Shown: positions 56,001-63,636, counted from the first letter of the stretch. The stretch: 64,000 nt of DNA from CAWCXF01 sp963799455 (GCA_963799455.1 CAWCXF010000007.1:1364001-1428000), one strand, 5' to 3'. Notes: a model not told the origin generated them from the sequence alone. Made by a program: numbers and translations.

Positions 56001-56331
56001 GGCCGGGCCGCCGAAGGCGGGTCGGAACGCCGACGACGGGTCGGAACGCCGACGGCGGGTCGGAACGCCGACGACGGGTCGGGGCGCCGACGGCCGGTCG
56101 GGGCGCCGACGGCGGGCGGGAATGGCGTCTGCGGCCGGACGGTCGCGGCCGGGCGGCGGCGACCGGAGCGCGGATGCGGCGTGATGCTGTCGGGCCGAGG
56201 GTCGCCGCATCCGGTCGTCGGGCGCGTTCTGCGATCGAGTCGTGGCGCGCGCCGTCCGGCGGCCGAGGGGCGGGGCGGATGACGGCCCCGGGCCGACCTC
56301 CGGGATCGAGCGCAGGACGGGACGGGACGGC
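56001..56331. other. Gene-free region after ribE
   Basis: 331 bp holding the five-copy 19-bp array (56021–56115) and then GC-rich sequence with no supported gene, up to the next gene's start. Confidence 0.55.
56021..56115. repeat. 19-bp tandem repeat, five copies, each a hairpin
   Basis: Unit gtcggaacgccgacgacgg at 56021, 56040, 56059, 56078 and 56097, with point changes. Each unit contains GTCGG and CCGAC arms around a four-base loop, so the array can form five small hairpins. Confidence 0.88.
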
Positions 56332-56925
56332 GTGCGGATCCACGGCGTGACGGCGCAGGCGCCCCCGCTCGGCCACAATGGCGGGCCGCCGATGGGGCTC
56401 GGCCTGGGGTTTCGCACCCATGCCTGGCGCCGGGCGCGGGCGGCGCTCCTGCCGACGCTGCCGCTGGAGGTGGTGCGGGTGCGGCTGGCCCGCGCCCGCG
56501 CGCTGGGGCTCGACTACGCGACCTACGCCACCGTGCGCGCGACCACCGGGCGCGACGTCACCGCCTTCCTGTTCTCGTCGAACGCGCTGCGGCTGTTCCC
56601 GGCCTCGCCCGAGCTGGCGCCCGAGCGGCGCGCCCGGCTCGCGGCGAGCGCCGCCGAGCGCCTGCTCGCCGCCCACGCGCCGCTCGGCCCAGAGGATTGC
56701 GCGGCCCGTGCCGCCGCCGCGGGCGTGGACTTCGCCGCGGCCGCCCCGGCGCCGCGCTTCGCCGACAGCCCGCGCGAGGTCCGGATGCGGGTCGAGGCGC
56801 TGGTCCACGCCGCGGGCCAGCCGCGCGACGCCGTGCTGGTGATCGGCGACACCGCCTTCGAGCGTTCCTGGAGCCCCGCCGCCCGGCTCGCGGGCTACCT
56901 GCCGGCGGAGCGCTGGATGGGATAG
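56332..56925 (+). CDS. Conserved hypothetical protein in the riboflavin cluster
   Basis: No named function. 197 residues from GTG 56332, though GTG 56347 is also possible. A Pro/Gly head with APPLGHNGGPPMG is followed by an all-helical region (AWRRARAALLPTLPLEVVRV, ATYATVRATTGRDVTAFLFS with LRLFPASPEL). The C terminus has DAVLVIGDTAFERSWSPAAR. It resembles proteins seen near rib genes in Rhodobacteraceae by recollection. It ends shortly before a strong hairpin and ribB. Confidence 0.7.
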   Translation: MRIHGVTAQAPPLGHNGGPPMGLGLGFRTHAWRRARAALLPTLPLEVVRVRLARARALGLDYATYATVRATTGRDVTAFLFSSNALRLFPASPELAPERRARLAASAAERLLAAHAPLGPEDCAARAAAAGVDFAAAAPAPRFADSPREVRMRVEALVHAAGQPRDAVLVIGDTAFERSWSPAARLAGYLPAERWMG

Positions 56926-56931
56926 GGGGGC

Positions 56932-56953
56932 CCGGGGGCACCTGTGCCCCCGG
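56932..56953. terminator. Hairpin CCGGGGGCAC-ct-GTGCCCCCGG
   Basis: Perfect 10-bp arms with a 2-nt centre, 7 bp after the hypothetical gene. Its arms are identical to those of the palindrome at 19347–19368 over 10 bp. There is no T-run. Confidence 0.5.
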
Positions 56954-57016
56954 CGGGGGGTGAGGGGGCGGAGCCCCCTGGCCTTCCTCGCCTGATGGCC
57001 CTATCTCGCAGGTCCG

Positions 57017-58129
57017 ATGCCCGACGACCTCGCCACCAGCTATCACGACGCGATCTCGTCCGTGGACGAGATCATCGAGGACGCGCGCCAGGGCCGGATG
57101 TTCATCCTGGTCGATCACGAGGACCGCGAGAACGAGGGCGACCTGGTGATCCCCGCCCAGATGGCCACGCCCGACGCGATCAACTTCATGGCCACCCACG
57201 GCCGCGGCCTGATCTGCCTGGCGCTGCCCGGCGAGCGGGTGGACGCGCTCGGCCTGCCGCTGATGGCGAGCCAGAACTCCTCGCGCCACGAGACCGCCTT
57301 CACGGTGAGCATCGAGGCGCGCGAGGGGGTGAGCACCGGCATCTCGGCGCACGACCGCGCGCGCACCGTGGCGGTGGCGATCGACGCCGCCCACGGCGCG
57401 CAGGACATCGCCACGCCCGGCCATGTCTTCCCGCTGCGTGCGCGGGACGGCGGCGTGCTCGTGCGCGCGGGGCACACGGAGGCCGCGGTGGACGTGGCGC
57501 GGCTCGCCGGGCTCAACCCGTCGGGCGTGATCTGCGAGATCATGAACGACGACGGCGGCATGGCGCGGCTGCCCGACCTCGTCGCCTTCGCCCAGCGCTG
57601 GGGCCTCAAGATCGGCACGATCAGCGACCTGATCGCCTATCGCCGGCGCCACGACAACCTCGTGGGCCTGAGCTCCGAGCAGGTGGTGGCCTCCGAGTTC
57701 GGCGGCGAGTGGACGCTGCGGATCTACACCGACGCCACCGAGGGCGCCGAGCACATCGCGCTCGTGAAGGGCGACGTGGGCGGCCCCGGCCCCGTTCTGA
57801 CGCGGATGCACGTGCTCGACCCGATGCTCGACGTGCTGGGCACCGGGGGGCCGGGGCGCGCCGACGAGTTCCGCGACGCGATGCGGCTCATCGCCGAGGA
57901 GGGGCGCGGCGTGCTGGTGCTGCTGCGCGACCTGCACATGAAGCTCGCCGCCCATGAGGAGGTCTCGCCGCACACGCTGCGCCAGTATGGGCTCGGCGCG
58001 CAGATCCTCTCCTCGCTGGGCCTGTCGGAGCTGACGCTGCTGACCAACTCGCCGCGGCCGAAGGTGGTGGGGCTCGAGGCCTACGGCCTGACCATCGTCG
58101 GCACGCGCCCGATCCCGAGGACCGCGTGA
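57017..58129 (+). CDS. ribB: 3,4-dihydroxy-2-butanone-4-phosphate synthase with degenerate RibA-like domain
   Basis: Makes the four-carbon precursor of lumazine from ribulose-5-phosphate. 370 residues. The N-terminal DHBP synthase domain has VDHEDRENEGDLVIPAQMAT, FMATHGRGLICLALP and TPGHVFPLRARDGGVL-type sequence. The C-terminal part from about 210 has the GTP cyclohydrolase II fold but lacks the zinc cysteines: where CLTGD...CDCG is expected it reads VLDPMLDVLGTGGPGRADEF. So only the RibB activity is expected. The stop overlaps the ribH start. Confidence 0.93.
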   Translation: MPDDLATSYHDAISSVDEIIEDARQGRMFILVDHEDRENEGDLVIPAQMATPDAINFMATHGRGLICLALPGERVDALGLPLMASQNSSRHETAFTVSIEAREGVSTGISAHDRARTVAVAIDAAHGAQDIATPGHVFPLRARDGGVLVRAGHTEAAVDVARLAGLNPSGVICEIMNDDGGMARLPDLVAFAQRWGLKIGTISDLIAYRRRHDNLVGLSSEQVVASEFGGEWTLRIYTDATEGAEHIALVKGDVGGPGPVLTRMHVLDPMLDVLGTGGPGRADEFRDAMRLIAEEGRGVLVLLRDLHMKLAAHEEVSPHTLRQYGLGAQILSSLGLSELTLLTNSPRPKVVGLEAYGLTIVGTRPIPRTA

Positions 58130-58752
58130 TGGCCGGTGCCGCCGAGGACGCGCTGCCGCTGCCCGCGTTCGAGCGGCCGCCGAGGGTGCTGATCGTGGTG
58201 GCGCCCTATCACCGCGAGATCGCCGACGGTCTCCTCGCCGGCGCGCGCGCCACGCTCGACGCCGTGGGCGCGCGCCACGAGACGGTGGAGATGCCCGGCG
58301 CGCTGGAGGTGCCCGTCGCCATCCGCATCGCCGCGCGGCACGGCGACCACGACGGCTTCGTGGCGCTGGGCTGCGTGATCCGCGGCGAGACCACGCATTA
58401 CGAGACGGTGTGCAACGACAGCTCGCGCGCGCTGATGCTGCTCGGGCTCGAAGGGGCCTGCATCGGCAACGGGATCCTCACCGTCGAGACCCACGAGCAG
58501 GCGGCCCTGCGCGCCGACCCCGAGGGGCAGGACAAGGGCGGCGGGGCCGCCGCCGCGGCGCTGCACCTGATCGCGCTCACGCGGCGCATGGCGCGGCGCG
58601 GGCGCGACGTGGGCTTCCGGCCGGGCGAGTTCATGCTGGCCTCGGACGGCGGGACCACCGCCCGGAGCGCGCCGGACGGCGCGACCGCCCCGAGCGCGCC
58701 GGAGGGCGCGACCGCCCGGAGCGCCCCCCAAGGGGGCGACGGCGCGTCATGA
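58129..58752 (+). CDS. ribH: 6,7-dimethyl-8-ribityllumazine synthase
   Basis: Condenses the RibD-pathway amine with the RibB product to give lumazine. 207 residues from ATG 58129 (GTG 58126 is possible). Motifs are ETVEMPGALEVPVAI, FVALGCVIRGETTHYETVC with the catalytic His, and GNGILTVETHEQA. Residues after about 178 are an unusual tail of three 9-residue repeats (TARSAPDGA-like), absent from the typical enzyme. It starts at the ribB stop (TGATG) and overlaps nusB (ATGA). Confidence 0.94.
   Translation: MAGAAEDALPLPAFERPPRVLIVVAPYHREIADGLLAGARATLDAVGARHETVEMPGALEVPVAIRIAARHGDHDGFVALGCVIRGETTHYETVCNDSSRALMLLGLEGACIGNGILTVETHEQAALRADPEGQDKGGGAAAAALHLIALTRRMARRGRDVGFRPGEFMLASDGGTTARSAPDGATAPSAPEGATARSAPQGGDGAS
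58658..58738. repeat. 27-bp tandem repeat encoding the RibH tail
   Basis: Three 27-bp units of the type accgcccggagcgcgccgga plus seven bases keep the ribH frame and add a Ala/Ser/Pro-rich tail. The last unit is diverged. Confidence 0.75.
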
Positions 58753-59213
58753 CCACCGCCACGACGAGACGGCAGATGCGCTCGGCCGGGCGGCTCTTCG
58801 CCGTGCAGGCGCTCTACCAGATGGAGATGTCGGACCGCTCCGCTCCGGACGTGGCGCGCGAGTTCGAGACGCACCGCTTCGGCGAGCGCTTCGAGGGCTT
58901 CGAGATGGCCGAGGGCGACCCCGACCACTTCCGCGCGCTCATCGGCGGCGCGGTGGCGAGCCAGGCGCGCATCGACCAGATGACCGACCGTGCGCTGGTG
59001 GAGCGCTGGCCCCTCAAGCGCATCGACCCGACGCTGCGGGCGCTGTTCCGCGCCGCCGGGGCGGAGCTGCTGGCCGGCGACACGCCGCCCAAGGTCGTCA
59101 TCAACGAGTTCGTCGAGGTGGCCTTCGCCTTCTTCCCCGGCGGGCGCGAGGCGCGCTTCGTCAACGCCGTGCTCGACCACATGGCGCGCGAGGCGCGGCC
59201 CGAGGCGTTCTGA
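58749..59213 (+). CDS. nusB: Transcription antitermination protein NusB
   Basis: RNA-binding factor for rRNA antitermination. 154 residues. RRQMRSAGRLFAVQALYQME is the family N terminus; IDPTLRALFRAAGAELLAGD, PPKVVINEFVEVAFAFFPG and FVNAVLDHMA follow. ATG 58749 overlaps the ribH stop by 4 bp. The ribB–ribH–nusB group is fully coupled. It ends 61 bp from the convergent thioesterase gene. Confidence 0.96.
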   Translation: MTTATTRRQMRSAGRLFAVQALYQMEMSDRSAPDVAREFETHRFGERFEGFEMAEGDPDHFRALIGGAVASQARIDQMTDRALVERWPLKRIDPTLRALFRAAGAELLAGDTPPKVVINEFVEVAFAFFPGGREARFVNAVLDHMAREARPEAF

Positions 59214-59274
59214 GGCGCGATCCGCCGACGCCTCGGACGAGCGAGGGCGCGAGCGGGGCCTCGCGGCCTGCGCG

Positions 59275-59685
59275 TCAGCGCCCGGCGGCGACCACGGTGC
59301 CTTGGGCGAGCGCGCACAGCCGCTCCTCGCCGTCCTCGATCGCGTGGATCTCGCAGCGGCACACGGCCTGCCGCCGCCCCCCGGCCGCCGCCTCGGCGCG
59401 CGCGACGAGCGACGGGCCCCTGGCGGGCCGGACGTAGTTCACCTTGAACTCGGATGTCAGCGCATCGCCCCTGAACGCCAGCCCCCCGGCGAAGGTGATG
59501 GCGTTGTCGGCGAGGTAGCTGATCACGCCGCCATGGACGAAGCCGTGCTGCTGCTCGTGATGGGGGGCGACGGGCAGGCTCAGCTCGGCGCTCCGAGGGC
59601 CGACCGCGACCAGACGCGCGCCGAGGAAGCGGCTGAAGGGCTGGGCCGCGAGCACCTGGCGCGCGAAGGTCTCGGGGTCGTCCAT
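59275..59685 (-). CDS. PaaI family thioesterase
   Basis: Hot-dog fold acyl-CoA thioesterase. 136 residues. The family signature HHEQQHGFVHGGVISYLADN contains the HGG active-site turn and Asp; KVNYVRPARG follows. ATG 59685 (MDDPETFARQVLAAQPFS) matches the usual start, but no clear ribosome site precedes it, and ATG 59742 is an alternative. A 16-bp inverted repeat lies upstream at 59751. Substrate unknown. Confidence 0.87.
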   Translation of the reverse strand: MDDPETFARQVLAAQPFSRFLGARLVAVGPRSAELSLPVAPHHEQQHGFVHGGVISYLADNAITFAGGLAFRGDALTSEFKVNYVRPARGPSLVARAEAAAGGRRQAVCRCEIHAIEDGEERLCALAQGTVVAAGR

Positions 59686-59750
59686 CACGTGTTCACGGCG
59701 AAAGGTCGTGACGGGCCCGCGCTCGACCGTCGGAGCATGCATTCCCGAGG

Positions 59751-59766
59751 ACCTGTGTGTACAGGT
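59751..59766. promoter_or_regulatory. Inverted repeat ACCTGT-gtgt-ACAGGT
   Basis: Perfect 6-bp arms around a 4-bp centre, upstream of the thioesterase gene in the divergent gap with mmcB. A candidate operator; the regulator is unknown. The rest of this 350-bp gap shows no gene. Confidence 0.4.
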
Positions 59767-59999
59767 GGGCACCGGTTGCACGGACCAGGATCCGCACAGA
59801 GCCAGCTCCCTCGAGGTTGCTTAAGGCCACCGGAATATGGACCCCGGCACGGGAAGGGCAGCACCCGCCACGCCGTCCAAGCTAGGCGTCGCGGACGCGC
59901 CCGGCAAGAGGCCCGCCGCGTTTCGTGGCGGCCGGAGAGCGGCGCGCGCGCCCCATCGCCGTGCGGCGCCGCGCCTCGCCTCCGGCCGGCGCGCGCGGC

Positions 60000-60028
60000 T
60001 TGCCACCGCCCGGTCCGACCGGCATGGT
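60000..60028 (+). promoter_or_regulatory. Promoter of mmcB, probable leaderless start
   Basis: TTGCCA (60000–60005), 17 bp, CATGGT (60023–60028), then 7 nt to ATG 60036. The same geometry is seen at the PPDK-like gene. An inverted repeat GCATGG-ttcgag-CCATGC (60022–60039) covers the -10 and the start codon. Confidence 0.5.
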
Positions 60029-60035
60029 TCGAGCC

Positions 60036-60590
60036 ATGCGGACCGGTCTTCTCGACAGCGCATCGCGGCTCGGCATAGGCTGCGGCGACGCGCCGGGGGA
60101 CGCGCGCGAGCCGAGCGCCGGGCTCGGCTCCGCGACGGCGCCCGAGGCGGTCCTCAAGCCCGGCCAGCTCCTCGCGCGCGGGGTCTGCCGGCATCTGGCC
60201 ACGCACGACTTCGCCGCGCTGGAGGAGTTCTCGCCCGCGCCGGGGCTCAGGGTGGACGTGATCGGGCTCGGCCCCAAGGGCGAGGTCTGGGTGGTCGAGT
60301 GCAAGTCCTCGCGCGCCGACTTCACCTCCGACCGCAAGTGGCGCGGCTATCTGGAGTGGTGCGACCGCTTCTTCTGGGCGGTGGACGCCGGCTTCCCCGT
60401 CGAGCTGCTGCCCGAGGGCACCGGCCTGATCCTCGCCGACGCCTACGACGCCGAGGTGGTGCGGACGGCGCCCGAGGCCAGGCTCTCGCCGGCGCGGCGG
60501 CGCGCGCTCACCCATCGCTTCGCCCGCCAGGCGGCCTGGCGCTGCCTGGCGCTGCGCGACCCCGAGCGCGCCGCGCCCCGCCAGCCCTGA
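60036..60590 (+). CDS. mmcB: MmcB family DNA repair protein
   Basis: Nuclease-fold protein; in Caulobacter the family belongs to the damage response. 184 residues. After a variable head, PGQLLARGVCRHLATHDFAA, VDVIGLGPKGEVWVVECKSS, KWRGYLEWCDRFFWAVDAGF and LILADAYDAEVV match the family, with the VxxxEC(K)S core typical of restriction-like nucleases. ATG 60036 is chosen because the alternative ATG 60024 lies in the -10 element. No LexA-type GTTC direct repeat was found in the promoter. Confidence 0.85.
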   Translation: MRTGLLDSASRLGIGCGDAPGDAREPSAGLGSATAPEAVLKPGQLLARGVCRHLATHDFAALEEFSPAPGLRVDVIGLGPKGEVWVVECKSSRADFTSDRKWRGYLEWCDRFFWAVDAGFPVELLPEGTGLILADAYDAEVVRTAPEARLSPARRRALTHRFARQAAWRCLALRDPERAAPRQP

Positions 60591-60795
60591 GAGGCGGCGG
60601 CTCGGCCGCGCGCGCTCCGGCGGGGTCGCGGGGCACGCTCACGCCACGCGGCCGGCCGGGGCGGGCCGAAAGGGCCGGATCGCCCGGGACGCCGAGCCGA
60701 CGAGGGCGCCCGCCTCGCCGGAAGCCGCCCGCGGCCGGGCCTGCCCTGCGCCGGCCCCGTCGTGAGGGACGGGCCGGGGCGCGCCCGCGCCTCGG

Positions 60796-60993
60796 TCAGC
60801 GCCTGCGGCGGCCCATGGCGCGGGCGCGGGCGGCGGCGGCGCGGATTTCCTCGGCGATCTCCTCGGCCTCCTCGGGCTCGAAGTCCATCGGCACCTCCAG
60901 CCCCGAGCCCTCGACGTAGAGGCGCACGCGCCCCTCGCTGGTCGGGCCGATGCGCAGGTTGGCCTCGATGTCGCTCTCGTCGTCGATGCCCAT
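60796..60993 (-). CDS. DUF6324 family protein
   Basis: Small cytoplasmic protein of unknown function. 65 residues, beginning MGIDDESDIEANLRIGPTSE, then GRVRLYVEGSGLEVPMDF and a helix with EPEEAEEIAEEIRAAA and a basic tail. ATG 60993 is preceded by GGCGGAGGGG. It matches the family as recalled from Rhodobacterales. It lies 73 bp downstream of a VPLPA gene on the same strand. The 205 bp between mmcB and this gene's end show nothing. Confidence 0.82.
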   Translation of the reverse strand: MGIDDESDIEANLRIGPTSEGRVRLYVEGSGLEVPMDFEPEEAEEIAEEIRAAAARARAMGRRRR

Positions 60994-61065
60994 CGCCGCC
61001 CCTCCGCCGCCCCTTCGCCATCGCCCGCCTTTTGAGGCGTCGGGGCCGGGGCGGCAAGGCCCGCC

Positions 61066-61695
61066 TCAGGCGCGCCGGCGCGACCCCCAGGCCGCGAGAG
61101 CGCCGAGCGCCGTCGCCGCGAGCGGCAGCGTCGCGGGGAGCGGGATCGGGGCGAGATCCTGGAAGAAATCGGCCTCGATCCCGGTGCTGGTGCCGCCGCC
61201 TCGGATGCACTGGGCCGAGCCCTCCGCGTCGAAGCAGAACCCGCCGGCCGTGTCGCCTGCGAAGTCGAGGAAAAGCCCGTCGAGCACGACCTCGCCGCCC
61301 AGGGACGCCTTGCCCGCCAGCGCGATCGACCCGATCGGGTCGCTGGAGGGCTCGATCCCGGAGGCCGAGAGCACGTCGCCGAGGCCGTAGGCGAAGGTGT
61401 AGACGACCGGCGCGGCGTCGTCGCCGAAGGAGCCCAGCGTCATCACCTCGAGGAAGAAGGCGGCGATGTCGGAGGGATCGTCCACCGAGACGTCGTCGGC
61501 CGTGGTCTCGAAGGCGAGCCGTCCGCGGCCCGAGAAGGTCGGCGCCTCCTCGTCGGCGCTCGTGCGCTGGATGTCGAGCCGGAAGACGGTCGTGGCGGCC
61601 TCGGCCCCGACGGCGCCGAGGGCGAGCGTCGCGGCCGCTGCCAGCGCGCTCGCCCGACGCGCCCCCGTCGAAGGTCTCGTCCCGTCGTCCCGCAT
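61066..61695 (-). CDS. VPLPA-CTERM sorting domain-containing protein
   Basis: Exported surface protein of unknown function. 209 residues: basic head and signal helix (GARRASALAAAATLALGAVG, then AEAATT), a beta-rich domain (FRLDIQRTSADEEAPTFSGR, DIAAFFLEVMTLGSFGDDAA) with one Cys pair (GGFCFD, AQCIRG), and the sorting tail IPLPATLPLAATALGALAAW followed by GSRRRA. The tail fits VPLPA/PEP-CTERM sorting by an exosortase. ATG 61695 follows GGGGGAGGG, with a promoter upstream. Confidence 0.88.
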   Translation of the reverse strand: MRDDGTRPSTGARRASALAAAATLALGAVGAEAATTVFRLDIQRTSADEEAPTFSGRGRLAFETTADDVSVDDPSDIAAFFLEVMTLGSFGDDAAPVVYTFAYGLGDVLSASGIEPSSDPIGSIALAGKASLGGEVVLDGLFLDFAGDTAGGFCFDAEGSAQCIRGGGTSTGIEADFFQDLAPIPLPATLPLAATALGALAAWGSRRRA

Positions 61696-61733
61696 GGCGC
61701 CCTCCCCCGCAGGCGGCCGATCGCCGCCGGGCG

Positions 61734-61763
61734 ACGCTAGGGCGCCCCAAGGGGCCCTGTCAA
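61734..61763 (-). promoter_or_regulatory. Promoter of the VPLPA-CTERM gene
   Basis: Minus strand TTGACA (61758–61763), 18 bp, TAGCGT (61734–61739). The spacer contains an inverted repeat GCCCC-tt-GGGGC. The leader is about 30 nt. Confidence 0.55.
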
Positions 61764-62001
61764 CGCGCACGACCGGGCGGCGGCGCGCGCGGGCGCGGCG
61801 GGCGCGCGGTCCCGCCGCCGCCCGTCGCGTCCCCACGCGCAACCCGCCGGAGGCCCGCGCCGCCGCGGCCCCGCGTCCGATCCGCCGCCGCCGCGAGGCG
61901 GCGAGGAGGGACCGCCGCCGCGAGGCGGCGAGGAGGGACCGCCGCCGCGAGGCGGCGAGGAGGGGCCGCCGGGCGGCGCGCGCCCTGACGCGGCCCGGGC
62001 C
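61764..62001. other. Gene-free region with a tandem repeat
   Basis: Spacer between the VPLPA gene promoter and the tRNA-His promoter. It contains the 27-bp array at 61894–61974; otherwise only GC-rich sequence is seen. Confidence 0.55.
61894..61974. repeat. 27-bp tandem repeat, three copies
   Basis: Copies start at 61894, 61921 and 61948. Each contains cgaggcggcgaggaggg then accgccgccg; CGCCGCC and GGCGGCG arms can pair. Last copy has one change. Confidence 0.85.
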
Positions 62002-62030
62002 TTGCAAGACGGCGCCCGACGCGGCATATC
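62002..62030 (+). promoter_or_regulatory. Promoter of tRNA-His
   Basis: TTGCAA (62002–62007), 17 bp, CATATC (62025–62030), followed by a GC-rich discriminator. The transcript would start a few bases before the tRNA. Confidence 0.6.
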
Positions 62031-62040
62031 CGGCCCGCGT

Positions 62041-62117
62041 GCCGCCTTAGCTCAGTTGGTCAGAGCGCTGGATTGTGGATCCAGAGGTCCCCTGTTCAAG
62101 CCAGGGAGGCGGTACCA
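62041..62117 (+). tRNA. tRNA-His (anticodon GUG)
   Basis: Cloverleaf: acceptor GCCGCCT/AGGCGGT, D arm GCTC-AGTTGGTCA-GAGC, anticodon arm CTGGA-TTGTGGA-TCCAG giving GTG, T arm CCCTG-TTCAAGC-CAGGG, discriminator A, and encoded CCA. The first pair is G-U, and there is no extra 5' G paired to C73, the alphaproteobacterial form. Confidence 0.96.
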
Positions 62118-62222
62118 TCCCACCCCCCGGCTCGCGCCGGGGCCCGTTGGGGGGCCCGTGGGAGGCCGCGCGCCGGCTCGCCCTTCGCGCCCCTTCCCCC
62201 GGCCTCGGCCTCCTCCGCGTCG

Positions 62223-63242
62223 TCAGACGGCCGGTCCCGCCCTGCGCGGGGCGTTCGCCTGCGCGGTGGTGACGGCGATCATATGCATCACGTCGCGCGC
62301 CGAGCAGCCGCGCGACAGGTCGTTGGCGGGCGCGGCGAGGCCCTGGAGGACGGGTCCGATCGCCGTCGCCCCGCCGATCCGCTGGGCGATCTTGTAGCCG
62401 ATGTTCGCGGCGTCGAGGTTGGGGAAGATCAGCACGTTGGCCAACCCTTCGGTGCGCGAGCCCGGCGCCTTGGCGGCGGAGACCGCCGGCACGAAGGCCG
62501 CGTCGAACTGCATCTCGCCGTCCACCGCGAGGCCGGGCCTGGCCGCGCGCACGCGCTCGGCGGCGGCGCGCACCGTGTCCACGCGGGAATGGGCCGCGCT
62601 GCCCCCGGTGGAGAAGGAGAGCATCGCCACCCGCGGCTCCCCGCCCAGAAGGGCCGCGAAGCTGTCGGCCGAGGCGAGCGCGATCTCGGCCAGCTCCGCC
62701 TCGTCGGGCGCCACCACGAGGCCGCCGTCGGCGAAGACGAGGCCGCCCTTGCGCAGGTGGTAGGGCTCGCAGAGCAGCATCAGGAAGAAGGACGAGACCG
62801 TGCGCACCCCCTGCGCGCGGCCGACGATCTGCAGCGCCGCGCGCACCGTGTCGGCGGTGGTGTGGACCGCGCCGCCGATGGTGCCGTCGGCGTCGCCCAT
62901 CCGCAGCGCCGTCGCCGCGAAGGTCAGCGGCGCGGCGATGGCCTCGGCCGCCTGCGCCTCGGTCATGCCCTTGCGGGCGCGCAGCGCGTGGAGCGCCTCG
63001 GCGTAGTCGGCCCGCCTGGGGTCGGTCGCGGGGTCGCGGATCTCGAAGCCGGAGGGCTCGCCGCCGGCGGCGCGCAGCGCCTCGGCCACCTCCCGCCGCG
63101 GCCCGACCAGCGAGACGTGGGCGAGGCCGTCGGAACGGGCGCGGACCGCGGCCTCGGCGATGCGCGGATCCCAGCCCTCGGAGAGCAGGATGCGGCGAGG
63201 GGCGGCGCGCGCGGCTGCCAGCAGGGCTTCGAGCGGTGCCAT
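62223..63242 (-). CDS. pta: Phosphate acetyltransferase
   Basis: Interconverts acetyl-phosphate and acetyl-CoA. 339 residues. Family blocks are RILLSEGWDPRIAEAAVRA, FAATALRMGDADGTIGGAVH, VFADGGLVVAPDEAELAEIA, RVAMLSFSTGGSA and LIFPNLDAANIGYKIAQRIG. ATG 63242 is followed upstream by a cupin gene only 20 bp away on the same strand. No ackA is present, which suggests a role after a different acetyl-phosphate source. Confidence 0.95.
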   Translation of the reverse strand: MAPLEALLAAARAAPRRILLSEGWDPRIAEAAVRARSDGLAHVSLVGPRREVAEALRAAGGEPSGFEIRDPATDPRRADYAEALHALRARKGMTEAQAAEAIAAPLTFAATALRMGDADGTIGGAVHTTADTVRAALQIVGRAQGVRTVSSFFLMLLCEPYHLRKGGLVFADGGLVVAPDEAELAEIALASADSFAALLGGEPRVAMLSFSTGGSAAHSRVDTVRAAAERVRAARPGLAVDGEMQFDAAFVPAVSAAKAPGSRTEGLANVLIFPNLDAANIGYKIAQRIGGATAIGPVLQGLAAPANDLSRGCSARDVMHMIAVTTAQANAPRRAGPAV

Positions 63243-63262
63243 GGGGATGGCCTCCTCGCGGG

Positions 63263-63628
63263 TCAGCTTCCGGGGACGTGGCGGATGACGAAATGCTTCA
63301 CGGCGGTCTCCAGCACCTCCCAGTCCCCGCGGAAGCCCTCGGGGATCAGGAACGACGCGCCCGGGCCAAACTCCTGCGCCTCGCCCTCCTCGGGCACGAG
63401 GCGCACCCGGCCCGAGAGCAGGGTGCAGAACTCCTCGCGCCCCGTGAAGGCGCGCCAGCGGCCGGGCGTCGAGGTCCAGGTGCCCGCGACGAGGCGCCCG
63501 TCGGCGCTCTCGAAGCGGCCCTCGCCGACGTGATGCGGATCGCCTTCGACCACGCGGTCGGGCAGGTCGGCGAGCCGGCGCTCGCGCCGGTCGGCAGGCG
63601 GGGCAGGGAAATCGACGACGCGGGCCAT
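63263..63628 (-). CDS. Cupin domain-containing protein
   Basis: Single-domain cupin of the RmlC-like fold; function unknown. 121 residues from ATG 63628 (MARVVDFPAPPADRRERRLA). TWTSTPGRWRAFTGREEFCT is the DUF861-type strand with the Glu of the first cupin motif, followed by LSGRVRLVPEEGEAQEFGPG and FLIPEGFRGDWEVLETAVKH. It lies between pta and the YeiH-like gene with gaps of 20 and 8 bp, so it is probably in the same transcript. Confidence 0.85.
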   Translation of the reverse strand: MARVVDFPAPPADRRERRLADLPDRVVEGDPHHVGEGRFESADGRLVAGTWTSTPGRWRAFTGREEFCTLLSGRVRLVPEEGEAQEFGPGASFLIPEGFRGDWEVLETAVKHFVIRHVPGS

Positions 63629-63636
63629 GGCGCTCC

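Noticed and set aside
56021..56115. CRISPR array
   Set aside because: Units are contiguous 19-mers without unique spacers, and no cas gene is present.
60000..60060. LexA site at mmcB
   Set aside because: Only a single GTTC is present; the alphaproteobacterial GTTC-N7-GTTC repeat is not.
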